This document shows positions 34,953 to 43,882 of a DNA stretch of 64,000 nt, one piece after another (the stretch's first letter is position 1; the number at the start of each line of letters is the position of its first letter). The position numbers and the translations under genes were made by a program. Source of the DNA: Pseudomonas iranensis. GTDB taxonomy: Bacteria > Pseudomonadota > Gammaproteobacteria > Pseudomonadales > Pseudomonadaceae. The notes under the pieces are model-generated. The model worked only from the letters and a program-made list of their open reading frames with translations, did no database searches and had not been told where the DNA came from. The DNA is taken from positions 4,030,001 through 4,094,000 of the forward strand of contig NZ_CP077092.1 of NCBI RefSeq assembly GCF_014268585.2, written 5' to 3'.

Positions 34953-35059
34953 TGTGGCGAGGGGATTTATCCCCGCTGGGTCGCGAAGCGGCCCCTCTTT
35001 TGGCTCAGGAAAAGCGGGCCTGCTGCGCAGTCCAGCGAGGATAAATCCCCTCGCCACAG
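34953..35059. repeat. REP-type inverted pair (GGCGAGGGGATTTATCCCC family)
   Basis: Inverted copies of GTGGCGAGGGGATTTATCCC surround GCGAAGCGGCCCC and GCTGCGCAG. The same element as at 1119-1251. It lies inside the efflux operon, between emrA and emrB. Confidence 0.85.
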
Positions 35060-35101
35060 ATAACCCCTCACCACAGAGCCCGCTTCTGATCCGGTGTGCT
35101 C

Positions 35102-36304
35102 TCAGCGCTGTGCGGTCTTGCCTGCTGCTGCGCTGTTGTCGTGAATCAACTGGGCAATCATCGCGTCCGCTTCGGCCAGTTGGCGCTCGTAGACGTTGGT
35201 GCTGAACGTGGCCTTTTGCGGCGGTTGCTGGGCCAGCACCGGGCCGCTCTGGTCGTGCAGATTGACCTCGACATTGGTCGACAGACCGACACGCAGCGGG
35301 TGCTTGGCCAGCTCTTCGGCATTGATGTGGATACGCACCGGCACACGCTGGACGATCTTGATCCAGTTACCGGTGGCGTTCTGTGCCGGCAGCAGAGCAA
35401 ACGCGCTGCCGGTACCGGCGCCGAGGCTGTCGACGGTGCCGCTGTATTTCACATCGCTGCCATAAATATCGGCCTCGATATCCACTGGCTGACCGATGCG
35501 CATGTCACGCAGTTGGGTTTCCTTGAAGTTGGCGTCGATCCACAGCTGATCCAGCGGAATCACCGCCATCAGCGCGGTGCCCGGCTGCACGCGCTGACCG
35601 AGCTGCACGGTGCGCTTGGCGACGTAACCGGTGACTGGCGCGATCAAGGTGCTGCGGGCATTGGTCAGGTAGGCCTGACGCAGATCGGCAGCCGCCGACA
35701 TTACGTCCGGATGCGACGAGACCACGGTGTCGTCGACCAGTGCGCTGGTGGTTTTCAGTTGCTGTTTGGCGTTGGCCAGAGCGTTCTGCGCCGAGGTCAG
35801 GTCGTCGCGGGCGTGGGACAGTTCTTCCTGGGAAATCGCCCCGCCTTGGGCGAGATTTTTCCGCCGGTTGTAGTTGTCCTGGGCCTTCTGCACTTCGGCC
35901 TGCTGCGCATTGACCTGCGCTTTCATGCCGTCGACGTTGCTGTACAAACCGCGCACCTGACGCACGGTGCGCGCCAGTTTCGCCTTGGCACTTTGCAGGC
36001 CGACTTCGGCATCATTGGGGTCGAAGTTGACCAGCACCTGGCCTTCCTGGACCAGATCCCCGTCGTCGGCGCCGATGCTGACCACGGTGCCGGTGACCAG
36101 CGGCGTGATCTCCACGACGTTGCCGTTGACGTAGGCATCGTCGGTGCTTTCGTTAAAGCGCCCGATGAACTCGTGATAGGCCCAGACGCCGGCAATGGCG
36201 AGCAGGACCACCACGGCGAGGGCCAGCAGCATCACCTTGCGTTTGCGCGGGTTGCCGGTGTCCGGGGTGTTGTCTTGAGCTTGGGTGTTTTCGGCAGTGG
36301 CCAT
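35102..36304 (-). CDS. emrA: HlyD-family membrane fusion protein (EmrA-like)
   Basis: Periplasmic adaptor of the tripartite pump, 400 residues. One N-terminal transmembrane anchor (VMLLALAVVVLLAIAGVWAY, about 24-43) is followed by a lipoyl/barrel-sandwich half (TDDAYVNGNVVEITPLVTG), an alpha-helical hairpin (about 105-205, Gln/Ala-rich) and the second lipoyl half (LIAPVTGYVAKRTVQLGQ). AAGG lies eight bases before the ATG. It follows the outer-membrane factor gene by 15 bases. Confidence 0.93.
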   Translation of the reverse strand: MATAENTQAQDNTPDTGNPRKRKVMLLALAVVVLLAIAGVWAYHEFIGRFNESTDDAYVNGNVVEITPLVTGTVVSIGADDGDLVQEGQVLVNFDPNDAEVGLQSAKAKLARTVRQVRGLYSNVDGMKAQVNAQQAEVQKAQDNYNRRKNLAQGGAISQEELSHARDDLTSAQNALANAKQQLKTTSALVDDTVVSSHPDVMSAAADLRQAYLTNARSTLIAPVTGYVAKRTVQLGQRVQPGTALMAVIPLDQLWIDANFKETQLRDMRIGQPVDIEADIYGSDVKYSGTVDSLGAGTGSAFALLPAQNATGNWIKIVQRVPVRIHINAEELAKHPLRVGLSTNVEVNLHDQSGPVLAQQPPQKATFSTNVYERQLAEADAMIAQLIHDNSAAAGKTAQR

Positions 36305-36319
36305 GACAAATACCTTGAA

Positions 36320-37789
36320 TTATGGGTGCGACGAGGCGGGGCTGGCGTTGGCTGCGTTCAGGTTTTCACCCTGAAAGCCGCCGCCCAGCGCTTGCATCAG
36401 TTGAATCGACAGGTCGATTTGCTCGGCATTGAGGGTCGCCAGCTGACGCTGGGCCTGGAGCAATTGCTGCTCGATGCTGAGCACGTCCAGGTAGTTGCCG
36501 ATGCCGGAACCGTAACGCTGGACGACGGTGTTGTAAGAGTCCTGAGCGATGTCGGTGGCGTGCTGCTGCGCACCGATCTGCCGACCGATATCGCGCAGCT
36601 GATTGATCGTATCGCCGACATCGCCGAGGGCTTTCACCAGGCTTTTGTTGTACTGCGCCACCGCCAGATCGTAATCGGCGTCGCGCGCATCGAGGTTGGC
36701 GCGCAAGCGTCCGCCATCGAAAATCGGCAGCGACACGGTCGGCGCGATGTTGAAGAAGCGACTGGCCGAGCCGAACATCGCATCACCCAGCAACGACTCG
36801 GCGCCGGCCGAAGCCGACAGGTTGAGGTTGGGATAGAAACGGGTTTTCGCCGCATCGATATCCTTGCTCGCCGCCTCGACACGCCAGCGCGCCGCGACCA
36901 GATCCGGGCGGCGGCCGAGCAGTTCCGCCGGCAACACCGACGGCACCGCCACGGCGCTGGCTTGGAGAACTTTCGGTCGAGCGATTTCGTTGCCACGATC
37001 CGGGCCTTTGCCGAGCAATACCGCCAAGGCGATTTTCGCGCTGTTCAGGCGTTTTTCCGCGTCGATCAGGCTGGCCTGAGAACTGGCTTCCAGACTCTGG
37101 GTTTGCTGGAACTGGTACTGGCTGTCGATCCCCGAACTCAAGCGGCGCTGGCTGAGGTCGAGCATTTGCCGGGTGCGCTTGAGGTCTTCGCTGGCGAGGT
37201 CGTAAACGATGTGCGCCTGACCGAGATCGCTGTAAGCACGGGCGACGTCAGCGGCGAGGGTCAGTTGCGCGGCCTGACGGTCGACTTCAGCAGCGCGAGC
37301 CTCGCCGAGTGCGGCTTCCCAGGCATCGCGCTGACCGCCCCACAAGTCGAAGTTGTAATTGAAGCCGGCGCTGACATTGCGCACCGTCGCATAGGCACCG
37401 CCCTGCCCCAGCGGATCCTGATCACGAGCCAGCCGCGAGCGGCTGATGCCGGCGCTGGCGTCGAGGGTCGGATAGCGCTCGGCATCGGCGGCATAGGCGG
37501 CGGCACTGGCCTGATGGGCGCGGGCTGCGGCGATCTGCATGTCCGGGCTGTCGTGCAGGGCTTCGCGGATCAGGCCGTCGAGCTGCGGATCGCCGAGGCT
37601 GCTCCACCAATCGCTCTTCGGCCACGCCGCTGGCGACAGGGTGACGCCGTCCAGAGACTGCGCTGTCTTCAGGCTCTTCGCGTCGAGGCGTTGGCCTTCA
37701 ATGTCGAGGCCGCTGTAGTTGGCGCAACCGGCGAGGATCATCGCCGACAACAGCAGCGTCAGACTGCTGCGCAAAGTGTTAGCGCTCAT
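36320..37789 (-). CDS. NodT-family outer-membrane efflux lipoprotein (OpmG-like)
   Basis: TolC-like outer-membrane factor of 489 residues. The lipoprotein signal peptide has the lipobox LAGC (residues about 21-24 of MSANTLRSSLTLLLSAMILAGCAN). Two duplicated OEP halves follow, with LDASAGISRSRLARD and LNLSASAGAESLLGD marking the strands of each. The ATG at 37789 has AGGTGA five bases upstream and lies inside the 3' end of marR (11-base overlap). A GTG nine bases earlier was not chosen. Confidence 0.92.
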   Translation of the reverse strand: MSANTLRSSLTLLLSAMILAGCANYSGLDIEGQRLDAKSLKTAQSLDGVTLSPAAWPKSDWWSSLGDPQLDGLIREALHDSPDMQIAAARAHQASAAAYAADAERYPTLDASAGISRSRLARDQDPLGQGGAYATVRNVSAGFNYNFDLWGGQRDAWEAALGEARAAEVDRQAAQLTLAADVARAYSDLGQAHIVYDLASEDLKRTRQMLDLSQRRLSSGIDSQYQFQQTQSLEASSQASLIDAEKRLNSAKIALAVLLGKGPDRGNEIARPKVLQASAVAVPSVLPAELLGRRPDLVAARWRVEAASKDIDAAKTRFYPNLNLSASAGAESLLGDAMFGSASRFFNIAPTVSLPIFDGGRLRANLDARDADYDLAVAQYNKSLVKALGDVGDTINQLRDIGRQIGAQQHATDIAQDSYNTVVQRYGSGIGNYLDVLSIEQQLLQAQRQLATLNAEQIDLSIQLMQALGGGFQGENLNAANASPASSHP

Positions 37790-38261
37790 TGTGATCACCT
37801 AGACGCTGGATGGTGATCGGGTCACCGGCGGCCAGCAGGATTTTCTTGAGGATGTATTCCAGGGTTTTCAGCTCTTCGCGGGAGATCGCGCCGGCCAGTT
37901 CATTCATCGCATCGGCACCGATGTGCGGCAGACGATCAGCCAGTTGCTGGCCCTGCTCGGTCAGCTTCAACTGCACCTGACGGCGGTCGCCTTCGCTGCG
38001 CTGACGAAGCAGAAAAGCCTTCTGCTCGAGACGATCGAGCATGCGCGTCATCGACCCGCTGTCCAGCGACAGATGCCGGCACAGCTCGGCCGGGGTGTCG
38101 ACGCCGAACTGGGCCATGATGATCAACACCTTGAACTGCGCGGCGGTAATGCCGTGGGGCTCCATGTGGGTGTCGATGATCCGGTCCTTGAGCAACGCGG
38201 CACGGCCAAGCAACAAGCCAAGGTGGCAATGTTTGAATTCTTCCGGGGTGAAATGCTTCAT
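37779..38261 (-). CDS. MarR-family transcriptional regulator
   Basis: A 160-residue winged-helix repressor. DNA-binding part: TPAELCRHLSLDSGSMTRMLDRLEQKAFLLR (about 55-85), followed by the wing SEGDRRQVQLKLTEQG. It heads the efflux operon. Its promoter carries two ACTGCCTAGGCAGT-like palindromes, one within the -35/-10 spacer and one just after the predicted start of transcription, so autorepression relieved by a pump substrate is likely. Confidence 0.94.
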   Translation of the reverse strand: MKHFTPEEFKHCHLGLLLGRAALLKDRIIDTHMEPHGITAAQFKVLIIMAQFGVDTPAELCRHLSLDSGSMTRMLDRLEQKAFLLRQRSEGDRRQVQLKLTEQGQQLADRLPHIGADAMNELAGAISREELKTLEYILKKILLAAGDPITIQRLGDHNER

Positions 38262-38275
38262 GGGTCGACCTGATA

Positions 38276-38331
38276 ACTGCCTAGGCAGTGAATGTATGTC
38301 GAGATGTTACTGCTTAGGCAGCGAATGTCAA
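38276..38331 (-). promoter_or_regulatory. Promoter and two MarR-type operators of the efflux operon
   Basis: On the minus strand, TTGACA (38326-38331) and TAACAT (38304-38309) are 16 bases apart. Operator 1, ACTGCCTAGGCAGT at 38276-38289, is a perfect 14-bp palindrome between the predicted transcription start and the ATG. Operator 2, ACTGCTTAGGCAGC at 38309-38322, fills the -35/-10 spacer. The two are 33 bases apart centre to centre, about three helical turns. Confidence 0.85.
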
Positions 38332-38400
38332 CGCAATAGTTAGGGGGCTTGGTAATTTGTTGACAAGTGAACTGGGTTTTATTGCGTGCGCAACCGCATT

Positions 38401-38672
38401 CGCGAGCAGGCTCGCTCCCACAGGGAACGCATTTGTGCATGGAAAACACATGCATTGTGGGAGCGAGCTTGCTCGCGAAGGCGTCGTCCCATTCACCATC
38501 GATGTTGCGGCTGACGGCCTCATCGCGAGCAGGCTCACTCCTACAGGGAACGCATTTGTGCAGGGAAAACACATGCTTTGTGGGAGCGAGCTTGCTCGCG
38601 AAGGCGTCGTCTCATTCACCATCGATGGTGCGGCTGATGGCCTTATCGCGAGCAGGCTCACTCCTACAGGGG
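38401..38672. repeat. 123-bp tandem repeat built on REP elements
   Basis: A 123-base unit starting CGCGAGCAGGCTC and containing an inverted REP pair plus AACGCATTTGTGCA and ACCATCGATG begins at 38401, recurs at 38524 and starts a third time at 38647, where it is cut after about 25 bases. The units differ at only a few positions (for example CTCGCTCCCACAG becomes CTCACTCCTACAG). Nothing else is seen in the gap 38332-38703. Confidence 0.88.
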
Positions 38673-38703
38673 AATGCATTGCAAGTGGGGAGCGTCTGCG
38701 TCT

Positions 38704-38748
38704 TCTAGGAATCGCCTGATATTCAGGCTTGAGTGCCGTGGCTAACGT
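38704..38748 (+). promoter_or_regulatory. RcsB-box-like promoter of the adhesin gene (P1)
   Basis: TCTAGGAATCGCCTGATATT begins at 38704 and is followed by the -10-like TAACGT at 38743-38748, 39 bases from motif start to -10 start. The same element and distance occur at 39757 and 47745, upstream of the kinase cassette and the pilin operon. The predicted start of transcription is near 38755, giving a 30-base leader. Confidence 0.7.
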
Positions 38749-38783
38749 ACGCCGCTCATCGGCCGACACGAAAAGCCCTCTTC

Positions 38784-39752
38784 ATGAAGCGTTTCCAAAA
38801 CCATTGCCCGCTCCTGCTCTGTATCGCAGCCACCCTGCTTGCCTGTGCTTCGAGCGCCATGGCTGGCAGCTGCGTGGCAGTCGATTCGAAACTCGACACT
38901 CTCAACTTTGGCGCCAGCCTGGCCAGTTCGACTCTGAACATTGCTGCCGACACACCCAATGGCACCGTGGTTTATCAGGACACCGTGCAGTCGCTCGGGC
39001 ACATCTGGAGCTGCTCGAAGACGTCCATGTTCGGCATTCTGATGAACCCGAAACTGGGCACCGCCAGCGGTACGGAAACTCTTTTTCCGTTAGGCAAAAG
39101 CGGGTTGTCCTACCGCGTCTGGTTCACTGCACTGGACCGCTACCAATCAGCGCCGCAGGCCATTGCACCCAACACCAGCTATGGTTTCGGTGCAAATTCG
39201 GTGCGCCTGGAAATCGTCAAGACCGGCGCGCTGGCACCGAAAGTCAACATCGATTCAGGGTATCTGGGCAGCCTGCAGGACGATGATCTGATCCTGAAAA
39301 AACTCAACCTGATGAACCCCATCGTATTGAATGCCGCCTCCTGCGAAACGCCGTCGGTACCCGTGGCGATGGGCGACGATTATCAACTTCATGAATTTCG
39401 CGAAGCCGGCGCCAAGCCGCGCACGGTGCGCTTCGACATCGCCCTGAACCAATGCCAGACCGGCATCAAAAAAGTCACCTATTCGCTCAAGGCCAACACA
39501 CAGGTGATCGATGCGACCAAGGGCATCGTCGCACTGAATGCCGGCTCCACCGCCAAAGGCATCGGCCTGCAAGTGATGAATGAAGCGGGCCAGCCGATCG
39601 CTTTCGACACGACCTACCCGTTCGATGCTTTCAACACCACCGGGCTCAACTTCAAGATCCCGTTGTCAGCCGCTTATTACCGCCTGGGCAATGAAGAACT
39701 CAGCGCCGGCAGCGCCAATACCGAAGTGACTTTCATCGTCAATTACTTGTGA
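38784..39752 (+). CDS. Two-domain fimbrial tip adhesin-like protein
   Basis: Exported protein of 322 residues with a signal peptide (LLLCIAATLLACASSAMA, cut near residue 27). Two Cys pairs mark two domains: GSCVAV with IWSCSKT in the N-terminal half, and NAASCETPS with LNQCQTG in the C-terminal half. The C-terminus FIVNYL has the penultimate Tyr and alternating hydrophobics of pilin domains assembled by donor-strand exchange. This layout, receptor domain plus pilin domain, is typical of chaperone-usher tip adhesins. It lies 8 kb upstream of the pilin-chaperone-usher genes, separated by the signalling cassette. The receptor is unknown. Confidence 0.75.
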   Translation: MKRFQNHCPLLLCIAATLLACASSAMAGSCVAVDSKLDTLNFGASLASSTLNIAADTPNGTVVYQDTVQSLGHIWSCSKTSMFGILMNPKLGTASGTETLFPLGKSGLSYRVWFTALDRYQSAPQAIAPNTSYGFGANSVRLEIVKTGALAPKVNIDSGYLGSLQDDDLILKKLNLMNPIVLNAASCETPSVPVAMGDDYQLHEFREAGAKPRTVRFDIALNQCQTGIKKVTYSLKANTQVIDATKGIVALNAGSTAKGIGLQVMNEAGQPIAFDTTYPFDAFNTTGLNFKIPLSAAYYRLGNEELSAGSANTEVTFIVNYL

Positions 39753-39756
39753 AGTC

Positions 39757-39801
39757 TTTAAGAATCGTCTGATTTTCGTCCTGCCTGGGCACCCCTACTG
39801 T
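39757..39801 (+). promoter_or_regulatory. RcsB-box-like promoter of the kinase cassette (P2)
   Basis: TAAGAATCGTCTGA at 39759-39772 matches the enterobacterial RcsAB box TAAGAATATTCCTA at 10 of 14 positions. The -10-like TACTGT at 39796-39801 lies at the same 39-base distance from the motif start (39757) as in the other two promoters. The predicted start of transcription falls on or beside the ATG at 39808, which would make the mRNA leaderless. Confidence 0.7.
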
Positions 39802-39807
39802 GCCGGC

Positions 39808-42621
39808 ATGCGATTGAAGAATTACCTCCACCAGATCAGCCCGGTGCTGTCCACGCCCCATGCTGCGCGACGTTTGTTGCGCATTTTTGCGTGGGTGCTG
39901 CTGTTGGGCATTCTCGGCGGTGTGTACAGCTTTCTGCTGTTCACCTTCAACAACGAAATCTCCCAGCGGCGCAGCTACATGAGTAGCGCCATCGCCGAGG
40001 CGCACACGTTTTTCACCACCCGCGAAGCGCTGCTGGAAAGCCTGAGTTTGTCGGCGACCCGCCAGACCGCGTTGAACGCGCCGCTGTCCGCAGAAGAGAT
40101 TCGTCTGTTGCTCGGGCAGACGCCGGGCAAGCAATGGAGTATCTGGCTGACCGAGCGCATGCGCGACTATCTACAAGCGCGCAAATTGAATCTGCTCTAC
40201 GTCAGCAGCGGCGCCGAAGCACAAGTCTGGCGCCTGTACAACACGACGCCGATGGCTGGCGATTTTCCGCAGGCGATGCTCGAACGCCTGGAAACCCTCA
40301 AGCGCGACAACAACGGCGCGCTGAAAGAAATCTGGCTGACGCACAATTCGCAAGGGCACTCGCAACTGTACATCTTCATTCGTCTGGATGAACGCGACCT
40401 TGATTCCGGCTGGCTCGGTCTGGAGATGGATGACCGCGAAGTTGCCAATGCGTTGAGCGACCACAGCGCCGGCGAGTTCACCATGTTCAACTCCCAGGGC
40501 ATGCCGCTCTTCAGCAACAGCCACAAGCCGCCGCGCGGGCAGGATCTGCCGCTGTTGCGCCAGCAAGACTTTTTCGGCTTCGTCGGTGATAGCTGGCTGC
40601 CCGAGCAACTGGTGTTGCGCAAACAGCTGAAATCGTCGGACTGGCAACTGACCTACTCCATCGACTTGCTCGCCGTGCTGTGGGCGTTGTGGCCGCAGAT
40701 GCTTGGCGCGCTGACGTTCTGTCTGGCCAGTATCAGTCTGGTGTGGCTGCTGATCCGACGTCTGGAACAGCGCTTCATCACGCCGACCTTGCAGCGGATT
40801 CAGGCTTTGGTCGAAAGCGAGCTGTTCAGCCGCGACGTGATCCAGACCGCGCCGGTGGCGCTCTGCGTATTGCGGCGCAGTGACGCTCGGGTGGTGCTGG
40901 AAAACACCCTCGCCCGGCAATGGCTGGGCGAATGCGGCCAGCAATTGGGGCCTGGCTGGATCCGCGCTGCGTTTGCGCAAAACACGCCGTGCCTGACTGA
41001 CTATTTCGAGACCGCCGACGGTCGCCACCTGTACCTGAGCTGCGCGCCGACCCGCTACAACGGCGAAGACGTGTTGCTTTGCGCATTCAGCGACATCAGC
41101 GCGCGCCGGCAGATCGAAGCGGCGCTGGAGCAGGCGCGCCAGTCCGCCGATGCCGCCAACGAAGCGAAGACCCTGTTTCTGGCAACCATGAGCCACGAGA
41201 TCCGCACACCGCTGTATGGCGTGCTCGGCACCCTCGAATTGCTCGCCCGCACGCAACTCGACACTCAGCAGAAAAGTTACCTGCGAGCGATCGAAGGTTC
41301 GTCCGCCACCCTGCTGCAATTGATCTGCGATGTGCTCGATGTATCAAAAATCGAGGCGGGACAACTGGCGCTGGAGCTGAGTGATTTTTCCGTGGTGACG
41401 CTGGCGCAGGAAGTCGTTCAGGGATATGCGGCGGCGGCGCAGAGCAAGGGCTTGCAGCTGTATGCCTGCTTTGACTCGCAACTGCCCGAAAGCCTGGTCG
41501 GCGATGTCAGTCGTCTACGGCAGATTCTTAATAATCTGTTGAGCAACGCGGTCAAATTCACCGATTCCGGGCGCGTGGTGTTACGGGCGAAAATGCTCTC
41601 CCGCGAAGGCGAGCGCGTTTGCGTGCAATGGCAAGTCTCGGACACCGGGCGCGGCATCGCGCACGCGGATCAGGATTTTATCTTCGAACCGTTCTACCAG
41701 ACCCAAGGCAACAGCCACGTGGTTGCGGGGACCGGGCTGGGCCTGCCGATCTGCCTGCGCCTGACCAATTTGATGAACGGCACCCTGCGCATGGTCAGCG
41801 AACCGGGGCTGGGCAGCAGTTTTTCCCTGACGTTGCCGCTGGAGCAGCGTTCGGGCAATGCGCTGCCTGAAGTGAAGGCGAAACTCGCGGCTGAGACCGT
41901 TTACGTGGTGTCGCCAGTGCGCGAATTGGCCGAGAGTCTGGCGGGCTGGCTGCGTCGTTGGGGCGCTCTGCCGCACCTCGGCGCGCCAGCCAGCCACGAG
42001 CCTGCCGATAGCGGCGTGTTGCTTGAGTTGTACCCCGAGCCGATGGCGCAGCGTAGCGACCTGCACTGGTCTGGTCCGCGAGTGCTGGCCAGCGGCGATG
42101 CAGCCTGTGAACCGCAGGGCACCGGCGACGGCTGGATGGCGAACCTGAACGATCTGGCCGCAATCCGCCAAGCCGTGCGTCAGGCGCAGTGCGGCCCCGT
42201 CATAGAGCATCAGCAGCACTCGCCAACCGCCGCGCTGGCGCCGTTGCACCTGCACATCCTCGTCGCCGAAGACAATGCGATCAACCAACTGATCCTGCGC
42301 GACCAATTGCAGGAACTGGGCTGCACGGTGGCGCTCGCCAGCGATGGTGAAGAAGCCTTGTCGCTGTGGCAGGACGACAGCTTCGATGTCGTGCTGACTG
42401 ACGTGAACATGCCGCGCCTCAACGGTTATGAGCTGGCCAAGGCTCTGCGCCACGTGGGCTGCGCCACGCCGATCATCGGCGCCACCGCCAACGCCCTGCG
42501 CGGCGAAGAGGCGTTGTGCCTGGCCGCCGGGATGAATCACTGCCTGATCAAACCTTTCACGTTGCGAGCCTTGTCGACCGTACTGGCTCCCTACCAACGA
42601 GTCGCCGATGAAGTCCTCTAG
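39808..42621 (+). CDS. Hybrid sensor histidine kinase (PvrS-like)
   Basis: 937 residues. A transmembrane helix (about 23-46), a periplasmic sensor region of about 240 residues and a second helix (about 292-318) are followed by a PAS-like segment, a HisKA domain with phospho-His 463 (MSHEIRTP), a HATPase (NNLLSNAVKFTDSG, DTGRGI, GTGLGLP) and a C-terminal receiver with Asp 865 (LTDVNMP). There is no Hpt domain. It overlaps the REC-EAL gene by 14 bases. The order pvrS-pvrR-rcsC-rcsB-fimbrial genes matches what I recall of the P. aeruginosa cupD locus. No ribosome site precedes the ATG. Confidence 0.88.
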   Translation: MRLKNYLHQISPVLSTPHAARRLLRIFAWVLLLGILGGVYSFLLFTFNNEISQRRSYMSSAIAEAHTFFTTREALLESLSLSATRQTALNAPLSAEEIRLLLGQTPGKQWSIWLTERMRDYLQARKLNLLYVSSGAEAQVWRLYNTTPMAGDFPQAMLERLETLKRDNNGALKEIWLTHNSQGHSQLYIFIRLDERDLDSGWLGLEMDDREVANALSDHSAGEFTMFNSQGMPLFSNSHKPPRGQDLPLLRQQDFFGFVGDSWLPEQLVLRKQLKSSDWQLTYSIDLLAVLWALWPQMLGALTFCLASISLVWLLIRRLEQRFITPTLQRIQALVESELFSRDVIQTAPVALCVLRRSDARVVLENTLARQWLGECGQQLGPGWIRAAFAQNTPCLTDYFETADGRHLYLSCAPTRYNGEDVLLCAFSDISARRQIEAALEQARQSADAANEAKTLFLATMSHEIRTPLYGVLGTLELLARTQLDTQQKSYLRAIEGSSATLLQLICDVLDVSKIEAGQLALELSDFSVVTLAQEVVQGYAAAAQSKGLQLYACFDSQLPESLVGDVSRLRQILNNLLSNAVKFTDSGRVVLRAKMLSREGERVCVQWQVSDTGRGIAHADQDFIFEPFYQTQGNSHVVAGTGLGLPICLRLTNLMNGTLRMVSEPGLGSSFSLTLPLEQRSGNALPEVKAKLAAETVYVVSPVRELAESLAGWLRRWGALPHLGAPASHEPADSGVLLELYPEPMAQRSDLHWSGPRVLASGDAACEPQGTGDGWMANLNDLAAIRQAVRQAQCGPVIEHQQHSPTAALAPLHLHILVAEDNAINQLILRDQLQELGCTVALASDGEEALSLWQDDSFDVVLTDVNMPRLNGYELAKALRHVGCATPIIGATANALRGEEALCLAAGMNHCLIKPFTLRALSTVLAPYQRVADEVL

Positions 42622-43795
42622 CCTGCTGATAGTCGAAGATCACCCGTTCCAGCATCTGTACTTGCAGAACCTGTTCAACGAACTGGGTGTGTTCGATCTG
42701 GAATTTGCCCGGGACGGCGAAGAAGCCTTGTGCCGTCTGAAGAACCGCGAGTTCGATCTGGTGCTCACCGATCTGCTGATGCCGGGCATGGACGGCGTGC
42801 AGTTCATTCAGGGCCTCGCCACGCAGAAATCGCGCCCGGCCCTGGCGATCATGAGCGCCGCCTCGCGGCGCATGCTGATGGGCGCAAGCCTGGTGGCGAG
42901 CAACCTGCAAGTGAAAGTCATCGGGCTGATTTCCAAACCGGTCAACAGCGCGGCATTGCGCTGCCTGATCGAACAGTTACGGGCATTGCGTCAGGATGCG
43001 CCTGTTGCCATGCATGCCGGTATCGATCGGAAAAGTCTTTTGCGTGCACTGGACAACGCTGAGCTGCAAGCATGGTTTCAACCCAAAAAGGCACTGGACA
43101 ATGGCCGCATCGTTGCCGCCGAAGCGCTGGTGCGCTGGGTGCATCCCGAACACGGCACATTGTTGCCGGGGCTGTTTCTACCGGCGCTGATCGCCCACGA
43201 CCTTGAAGAGCATCTGCTCTGGCGCATGCTCGAACAGTCCATCAACGCCCAAGCCATATGGCGCCAGCAAGGCTATGACATTCCGGTGTCGATCAACCTG
43301 CCCACGCACTTGCTCAACAGCCACGACCTGCCCGATCGCATCCTCGCGTTTGTCCTGCAACACGACGGGTTGCCAGCGCGGATCTGTTTCGAGCTGATGG
43401 AGTGCTCGGTGCCCGATGACATCAGCAATTTCTACGCCGGGGCCTGCCGCTTGCGGATCAAGGGCTTCGGCTTGTCCCAGGATGATTTCGGCAAAGGCTA
43501 CAGCTCTTACATGAACCTGGTGTCGGCGCCTTTTACCGAACTGAAAATCGACCGCGCACTGGTCCAGGGTTGCAACAGCAGCGCCGAACTGGCGCAAGCG
43601 CTGACCAGCATCGTCACGCTGGGTCGACAACTGGGCCTGACGGTAGTGGCCGAAGGCGTGGAAACTGCGCAAGAACTTGCTCTGTTGCGTAAGATCGACT
43701 GCACTCAGGTTCAGGGTTTCCTGATTTCCCACGCGGTGTCTTCGGAGCAGTTCCAGCAGTTGCTCAGCCACGACGGCCCGGCAAATGTCTGGTGA
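42608..43795 (+). CDS. REC-EAL response regulator, c-di-GMP phosphodiesterase (PvrR-like)
   Basis: 395 residues. Receiver domain (about 1-125) with phospho-acceptor Asp 55 (LTDLLMPGMDG), then an EAL domain (about 145-395). The catalytic set looks complete: EALVRW at 172-177, the Asn of SINLP, the Glu of CFELMEC, DDFGKGYSS of loop 6, the Lys of ELKIDRALV, AEGVET and VQGF. It should therefore degrade c-di-GMP and, as PvrR does in P. aeruginosa, oppose fimbria formation or biofilm. It is coupled to the upstream kinase gene by overlap. RocR is the closest alternative label. Confidence 0.9.
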   Translation: MKSSSLLIVEDHPFQHLYLQNLFNELGVFDLEFARDGEEALCRLKNREFDLVLTDLLMPGMDGVQFIQGLATQKSRPALAIMSAASRRMLMGASLVASNLQVKVIGLISKPVNSAALRCLIEQLRALRQDAPVAMHAGIDRKSLLRALDNAELQAWFQPKKALDNGRIVAAEALVRWVHPEHGTLLPGLFLPALIAHDLEEHLLWRMLEQSINAQAIWRQQGYDIPVSINLPTHLLNSHDLPDRILAFVLQHDGLPARICFELMECSVPDDISNFYAGACRLRIKGFGLSQDDFGKGYSSYMNLVSAPFTELKIDRALVQGCNSSAELAQALTSIVTLGRQLGLTVVAEGVETAQELALLRKIDCTQVQGFLISHAVSSEQFQQLLSHDGPANVW

Positions 43796-43882
43796 TCCGC
43801 ACAACGCAGTGGACGATCACCACTTGCCATCGAGGCCATCCATGTTCACTCGCGCAATCACTTTCACTGACCGGGCGTGTTG

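Noticed and set aside
38401..38672. Possible CRISPR or small coding repeat protein
   Set aside because: The 123-base units contain REP palindromes and are nearly identical throughout; the open frames across them are by-products of the repeat.
43121..43795. Idea that the EAL domain is degenerate and only a receptor
   Set aside because: The EALVRW, Asn, Glu, DDFG, Lys, AEGVET and QGF positions all look intact.
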